From Photobacterium galatheae (lineage in GTDB: Bacteria; Pseudomonadota; Gammaproteobacteria; Enterobacterales; Vibrionaceae), in assembly GCF_000695255.1 (NCBI RefSeq), contig NZ_JMIB01000006.1, positions 1 through 64,000 on the forward strand: a stretch of DNA of 64,000 bases, written 5' to 3'. The translations under genes and the position numbers were made by a program. Shown in pieces: positions 59,717 to 64,000 of this stretch (position 1 is its first letter; every line of letters begins with the position of its first letter). The notes under the pieces were generated by a model, which was given only the letters and a program-made list of their open reading frames with translations, ran no database searches and was not told the origin of the DNA.

Positions 59717-61513
59717 TTATTTGTCTTTGCCGACATGCAAAATGGCAAGGAAGGCTTCCTGTGGCAGTTCGACGTTGCCGATCTGCTTCATTCGTTTCTT
59801 ACCTTCTTTCTGCTTCTGCAGCAGCTTTTTCTTACGGCTCACGTCACCGCCGTAACACTTGGCAATCACGTTCTTCCGCAACTGTTTCACAGTCGAGCGG
59901 GCAATGATGTGGTTACCAATAGCCGCCTGAATGGCGATATCAAACATCTGGCGAGGAATGAACTCCTTCATCTTCTCAACCAGATCACGGCCACGAGACT
60001 GCGCATGGTCTTTATGGGTAATAATAGCCAAGGCATCCACGCGATCGCCATTCAGCAAGATATCTACGCGAACCATGTCCGATTCTTCGTAACGCTGGAA
60101 GTTATAGTCCAGCGACGCATAGCCGCGAGACGTCGACTTCAGACGGTCGAAGAAATCCAGAACCACTTCAGACATCGGAATATCGTAAGTCAGGGCCACC
60201 TGATTGCCGTGGTAAACCATGTCAACCTGTGTACCGCGTTTTTCCACGCACAGGGTGATCACGTTCCCCAGATATTCGCTTGGCACCAAAATGTTACAAC
60301 GGGCAATTGGCTCACCAATCACTTCAACTTCATTGATTGGTGGCAGTTTCGCCGGGCTGTCAACATAGAGTGATTCACCGTTACTCTTCTTCACTTCATA
60401 CACCACGGTTGGTGCAGTTGTGATCAGATCCAGATCGTACTCACGCTCCAGACGTTCCTGAATGATTTCCATATGCAACATGCCAAGGAAACCACAGCGG
60501 AAACCAAAGCCCAGTGCGGCTGAATTTTCCGGCTCGTAAAACAGCGATGCATCGTTCAGGCTCAGTTTGCCCAACGCATCACGGAAGTTTTCATATTCAT
60601 CAGACGAAACAGGGAACAAACCCGCATAAACCTGAGGCTTCACTTTCTGAAAGCCCGGCAGTGCTTTTTCACAGCCGTTTTTCGCCAGCGTCAGGGTATC
60701 GCCCACAGGTGCACCAAGGATGTCTTTAATCCCGCAAACCACCCAGCCCACTTCACCGGTTCTCAGGATGTCTGTGTCGACCTGTTTCGGGGTAAAGATT
60801 CCGATACGATCAATATTCCAGCTTTGGCCGGTGCTCATGACCTTAATCTTGTCGTTTTTCTTCAGGGAACCGTTTTTAATGCGGACCAGGGAAACAACGC
60901 CTAGATAGTTATCAAACCAGGAGTCGATGATCAGTGCCTGTGGCGGCGCATCCGGGTCACCTTCAGGAGCAGGGATCGAACGCACGATATTTTCCAGCAC
61001 ATCGTCAACACCCAGACCGGTTTTGGCTGAGCAGCGGGTGGCTTCCATCGCATCGATACCGACGATTTCTTCAATTTCTTCTGCAACACGCTCTGGATCA
61101 GCCGCAGGCAGATCGATTTTATTCAGGATCGGCACAACTTCCAGATCCATCTCAATCGCTGTATAGCAGTTGGCCAGTGTCTGGGCTTCAACCCCCTGAC
61201 CGGCATCGACCACCAGCAGCGCACCTTCACAGGCCGCCAGCGAACGGGACACTTCATATGAAAAGTCCACGTGTCCCGGGGTGTCGATAAAGTTTAATTG
61301 ATAGGTTTCGCCATCTTTTGCCGTGTAATTGAGCGTCACGCTCTGGGCCTTGATGGTGATACCACGCTCACGTTCCAGATCCATTGAATCAAGCACTTGC
61401 GCAGCCATTTCACGATCGGAAAGGCCACCGCAGACTTGAATCAGGCGGTCAGATAACGTCGACTTACCATGGTCGATATGTGCAATAATCGAAAAGTTAC
61501 GAATGTGCTTCAT
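59717..61513 (-). CDS. lepA: Elongation factor 4 (LepA)
   Basis: Ribosomal GTPase related to EF-G, implicated in translation initiation and back-translocation. The 598 residues have G1 [10 protein letters not shown] near residue 10, [18 protein letters not shown], and the EF4-specific basic C-terminal domain. First gene of the lepA-lepB-rnc-era group; 73 nt follow rseC. Confidence 0.98.
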   Translation of the reverse strand: MKHIRNFSIIAHIDHGKSTLSDRLIQVCGGLSDREMAAQVLDSMDLERERGITIKAQSVTLNYTAKDGETYQLNFIDTPGHVDFSYEVSRSLAACEGALLVVDAGQGVEAQTLANCYTAIEMDLEVVPILNKIDLPAADPERVAEEIEEIVGIDAMEATRCSAKTGLGVDDVLENIVRSIPAPEGDPDAPPQALIIDSWFDNYLGVVSLVRIKNGSLKKNDKIKVMSTGQSWNIDRIGIFTPKQVDTDILRTGEVGWVVCGIKDILGAPVGDTLTLAKNGCEKALPGFQKVKPQVYAGLFPVSSDEYENFRDALGKLSLNDASLFYEPENSAALGFGFRCGFLGMLHMEIIQERLEREYDLDLITTAPTVVYEVKKSNGESLYVDSPAKLPPINEVEVIGEPIARCNILVPSEYLGNVITLCVEKRGTQVDMVYHGNQVALTYDIPMSEVVLDFFDRLKSTSRGYASLDYNFQRYEESDMVRVDILLNGDRVDALAIITHKDHAQSRGRDLVEKMKEFIPRQMFDIAIQAAIGNHIIARSTVKQLRKNVIAKCYGGDVSRKKKLLQKQKEGKKRMKQIGNVELPQEAFLAILHVGKDK

Positions 61514-61586
61514 GAATTGGCGTGACTAACTCGTGATTAAAAAATGAATGGGATCTTAAGATCAAGTTGGCAGATTCTACCGAATT

Positions 61587-62099
61587 TCAACGGCTGCTGC
61601 TATCTTTCGATAACGCATTTGTTGACAGGCTATCCGCAACGGGCTGACCAAGAACCCGGATCAGGCTCGGCTGATAGTCGCCCTGCTCAGACAGGCCGGA
61701 TGCCCGGCGACGAGCCAGCAACAGGCCCAGAGCGCCTCCCGCCAGTGCACCAGCGATGACACCGCCTTCACCACCACCGGCCAGTTCGACAAACCACCAC
61801 TGCCCCAGCAGCGTTCCCAGCAACATACAGACCAGCGGCAGCACATACACCAAGAGCGCCGACTGCAGCACACTGCGCTCAGACAGACCGATTTCAACCA
61901 ATTGCCCGACTTCAATCGGTTCATGAACATGTTTTGTCGATAACGTCAGCTGATGCTGCCGCCCTGGCAGCACCTTGCTGATCACGCCAGTGCCGCAGCT
62001 ATTCTGCGAAGCACAGGAACCACAACTGGTTTGTTGCTGACAACTCACCGTAATCTGGTTCCTTTCAACGGCAACAACAGTCGCCAGAGAATGCATCAT
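61587..62099 (-). CDS. rseC: Sigma-E regulatory protein RseC (SoxR-reducing family)
   Basis: Inner-membrane protein, a positive modulator of sigma-E in E. coli and relative of RsxC-linked SoxR reduction. The 170 residues have a Cys-rich N-terminal motif (CGSCASQNSCG), a hydrophobic pair of spans (about 80-130) and a charged tail. Overlaps rseB by four bases. Confidence 0.93.
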   Translation of the reverse strand: MMHSLATVVAVERNQITVSCQQQTSCGSCASQNSCGTGVISKVLPGRQHQLTLSTKHVHEPIEVGQLVEIGLSERSVLQSALLVYVLPLVCMLLGTLLGQWWFVELAGGGEGGVIAGALAGGALGLLLARRRASGLSEQGDYQPSLIRVLGQPVADSLSTNALSKDSSSR

Positions 62100-63067
62100 G
62101 GCTTTCCGACTCCATCAAAGGTCACCGACTCAGCAACGCGCCGGGCAGTCGCGGGCGGAATATCCCCGACCACAGTCACCTCTCTATCTTTTAACAGCTG
62201 GCTGTGCAGGGTACGACGCCCCTGACGGACCAGTTGTTCCCGCACACTGAAACCATCTGCTGCGGAGACATAAATCGAGAAACTGAACAACCCATCGGTG
62301 TACATCTGACTCTCCACCGGTCGCTCTGTCAGCATTAACCGATGCCGGTTATGGGCAATACTTTCAAAGCCCTGCGGCAACCAAGTGACCTGCCAGGATA
62401 ACTGAACCTGAGGCTGAGGCGGTAACTGAACAACTTCCGGTAACTTCACCGATTTCAGGTTTTCCAGCACTTCAGCCACTTTATCATTAACGATATAAGA
62501 GACCGCACGATACTGCTCCAGTGGCTCACCATCCCGATCCAGCAGGTCTGCCCGCAAAACCAGATGCGTGTGGGTATCCACCCACAACAGATAGGAATAG
62601 CGGGCCCCGTCTTTCGGCGCAATACGCACCACATCACAGGCTGTTCCGGCCTCACGCGAGCGCCCCATCGGGATAAAATCATAATATCGCGACAGCTCAA
62701 CCACATTACTCCGCATCATTGGCGGTAACGGGGCCACCATCCGGTTACTATCGATCGTAAACGGTTCCAGTCCAGGCTCGAAATAACTGACTTCCTGCCC
62801 TCGCTGAATCACCTCTCGCGGCGGGCCACTGAGATAAACCAGATGCGCATAAGTCTGCCCATCTTCTATCGCATGGCGGTAGCGTAATGGCTCAATGCTG
62901 TTTTTCTTGATGAGGATGTAAGACACCTCATAATTCAATTGCCGGCTGGCCTTATCCATTTGATGCAACAAAGCCTCTGCAGAAGTTGATGTCTCTTCTT
63001 CCGCAGAGGCTTGCCAAGGCATTACCAGGCTGACCAGTGCCACTACACCGACCAGAATATTCTTCAT
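62096..63067 (-). CDS. rseB: Sigma-E factor regulatory protein RseB
   Basis: Periplasmic protein that binds RseA and protects it from DegS, while sensing lipoproteins and LPS. A cleavable signal peptide ends around Ala22 (PWQASAEEE). The LolA-like N-terminal and C-terminal MucB/RseB domains cover the rest of 323 residues (VSYILIKKNSIEPLRYRHA, YDFIPMGRSREAGTACDVVRI). Confidence 0.96.
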   Translation of the reverse strand: MKNILVGVVALVSLVMPWQASAEEETSTSAEALLHQMDKASRQLNYEVSYILIKKNSIEPLRYRHAIEDGQTYAHLVYLSGPPREVIQRGQEVSYFEPGLEPFTIDSNRMVAPLPPMMRSNVVELSRYYDFIPMGRSREAGTACDVVRIAPKDGARYSYLLWVDTHTHLVLRADLLDRDGEPLEQYRAVSYIVNDKVAEVLENLKSVKLPEVVQLPPQPQVQLSWQVTWLPQGFESIAHNRHRLMLTERPVESQMYTDGLFSFSIYVSAADGFSVREQLVRQGRRTLHSQLLKDREVTVVGDIPPATARRVAESVTFDGVGKP

Positions 63068-63081
63068 ATCACCGCCACGAA

Positions 63082-63726
63082 TCAGTGTGATTCCAACAGA
63101 GTTCTATCCAGGCTGCCGTCTTCCGCATTCAGGCGTAACTGCAACTCATAATCCTGCAACATCGCATTAATACGGCGGCGTTGCTCCATCAGTTGCGCTT
63201 CGCTTGGCGATTCAGCGTGTGAACGCACAGAATCACGCGTCAGGCTCACAGGTTCAGCAGTTCCGGCAAAAGGAATGGTCTGAAGCACAGGCACATCACG
63301 CTTTGCATCACTCGCAAATGTTGCCTCTTCACCACCGTTATACTGTTGTACGCCGATAATCACTGCCAATGAAACACTGGCTGCCACCGCAACCTGACCA
63401 AATTGAGTCAACCAGGCCGGCATTGAACGCCGTGCCTGCTGAGGGCGGGGCTGCTCGGTCTGTGGCATGCTGACCACATTATCGTTTTGGCCGTTATCAT
63501 TATTGCCTGACAGGCTGTGCGCTGGTTCGTCTTCCAGTGCCATCGCCACCTGACCAGCAATATCCCATCGTGGTTGCCCCGGCGCTTCACCATGCAAAAC
63601 ATCACTCATCAAATGATAAGCCTGCCAGCTTTGCTTTGCGGCGTCATCGACCAGCAGTTGATTAATCACACTCTGATCAACATCTTCGCCATCAAGCAAA
63701 GCCGAGATTTTTTCTTTATCAGCCAT
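63082..63726 (-). CDS. rseA: Anti-sigma-E factor RseA
   Basis: Single-span inner-membrane anti-sigma factor. The cytoplasmic sigma-binding part (EKISALLDGEDVD) is followed by a span (about 115-135, AASVSLAVIIGV) and a periplasmic domain with RRRINAMLQDYELQ, the RseB-binding region. The start at 63726 gives 214 aa; an upstream in-frame start adds seven residues. It follows rpoE by 24 nt. Confidence 0.95.
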   Translation of the reverse strand: MADKEKISALLDGEDVDQSVINQLLVDDAAKQSWQAYHLMSDVLHGEAPGQPRWDIAGQVAMALEDEPAHSLSGNNDNGQNDNVVSMPQTEQPRPQQARRSMPAWLTQFGQVAVAASVSLAVIIGVQQYNGGEEATFASDAKRDVPVLQTIPFAGTAEPVSLTRDSVRSHAESPSEAQLMEQRRRINAMLQDYELQLRLNAEDGSLDRTLLESH

Positions 63727-63750
63727 CTTTGTCACCGTTTGGCCCAAATA

Positions 63751-64000
63751 TTAGCGCTGCATCAGGGGAGTGATCCGTTTTTCGACCGCCTCCCGCGCCC
63801 GGAAAATACGAGAACGTACCGTACCAACCGGACAGCCCATGACTTCAGCAATTTCTTCGTAACTCAATCCCTCAAGTTCACGAAGCGTAATTGCAGTCTT
63901 CAAATCATCCGGGAGGCTTTCTATGGTACTGAATACCACCCGCTTCAATTCATCTGACAACATTTGGTTCTCAGGGTTCGAAATTTCTTTCAGGGCACCG
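63751..64000 (-). CDS. rpoE: RNA polymerase sigma factor RpoE (partial)
   Basis: Extracytoplasmic stress sigma factor, cut by the window end: only the last 82 or so codons are present and the N-terminus lies beyond 64000. The frame is open to the edge and reads GALKEISNPENQMLSDEL, closely matching E. coli RpoE, then region 4 (LPDDLKTAITLRELEGLSYEEIAEVMGCPVGTVRSRI). It forms the rpoE-rseA-rseB-rseC operon. Confidence 0.97.
   Translation of the reverse strand, partial: GALKEISNPENQMLSDELKRVVFSTIESLPDDLKTAITLRELEGLSYEEIAEVMGCPVGTVRSRIFRAREAVEKRITPLMQR

Overview
This window is chromosomal core sequence from a gamma-proteobacterium, most likely a member of the Vibrionaceae and plausibly Photobacterium-like. 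The evidence is the gene order (clpB next to an rRNA operon, rluD/bamD, raiA-pheA-tyrA-aroF, btsSR-cstA, rpsP-rimM-trmD-rplS, luxS-gshA, csrA beside a Ser/Arg tRNA cluster, recA-recX-alaS, mutS/rpoS, surE-pcm-nlpD-rpoS, relA-barA, acpS-pdxJ-recO-era-rnc-lepB-lepA, rseCBA-rpoE) and the protein sequences. Genus is inferred from memory of these proteins; no search was run. I see no prophage, insertion sequence, CRISPR array or integron.

Layout. Positions 1-120 hold the promoter and leader of an rRNA operon that runs out of the window on the minus strand. Positions 239-4650 carry rluD, pgeF and heat-shock clpB. Positions 4791-7670 (plus strand) carry bamD, raiA, the pheL leader peptide and pheA, converging on aroF-tyrA (minus), which has TyrR boxes. 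Positions 10174-14321 hold the BtsS/BtsR pyruvate-type sensor pair and a CstA-family transporter whose upstream region carries repeats that fit the known BtsR operator. A small cystatin-like gene sits at 14405-14686. Positions 14993-18505 carry the rplS/trmD/rimM/rpsP operon and ffh. Positions 18778-20989 carry ypjD and corB. Positions 21075-28440 (minus) carry luxS, a lysozyme-like lipoprotein, gshA, an M16 peptidase lipoprotein, yqaA and a quinone-oxidoreductase-like gene. Positions 28596-29615 hold nine tRNA genes (seven Arg-ACG, two Ser-GCT) in a periodic tandem array. csrA, alaS, recX, recA, pncC and mutS follow, then rpoS, nlpD, pcm, surE, truD, ispF, ispD, ftsB, eno, pyrG, mazG, relA and rlmD (minus). 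barA is on the plus strand. The window ends with acpS through lepA and rseC-rseB-rseA-rpoE, where rpoE is cut by the window end.

How it works together. Much of the window concerns global regulation and stress: sigma-S, sigma-E with its anti-sigma complex, the SOS recombinase, RelA, CsrA, the BarA sensor that in relatives controls CsrA activity, LuxS, ribosome hibernation and ClpB. The most interesting non-coding signal is between gshA and the luxS-linked lipoprotein gene. A sigma-E-type promoter on the plus strand is followed about 80 nt later by a strong intrinsic terminator. This is the genomic position of the sigma-E-dependent sRNA MicA in E. coli, and the predicted RNA shares a short stretch with the MicA seed region. 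The second notable signal is the conserved BtsR-like operator upstream of cstA, and the third is the stefin/cystatin-like protein. No clearly undescribed multi-gene system is visible.
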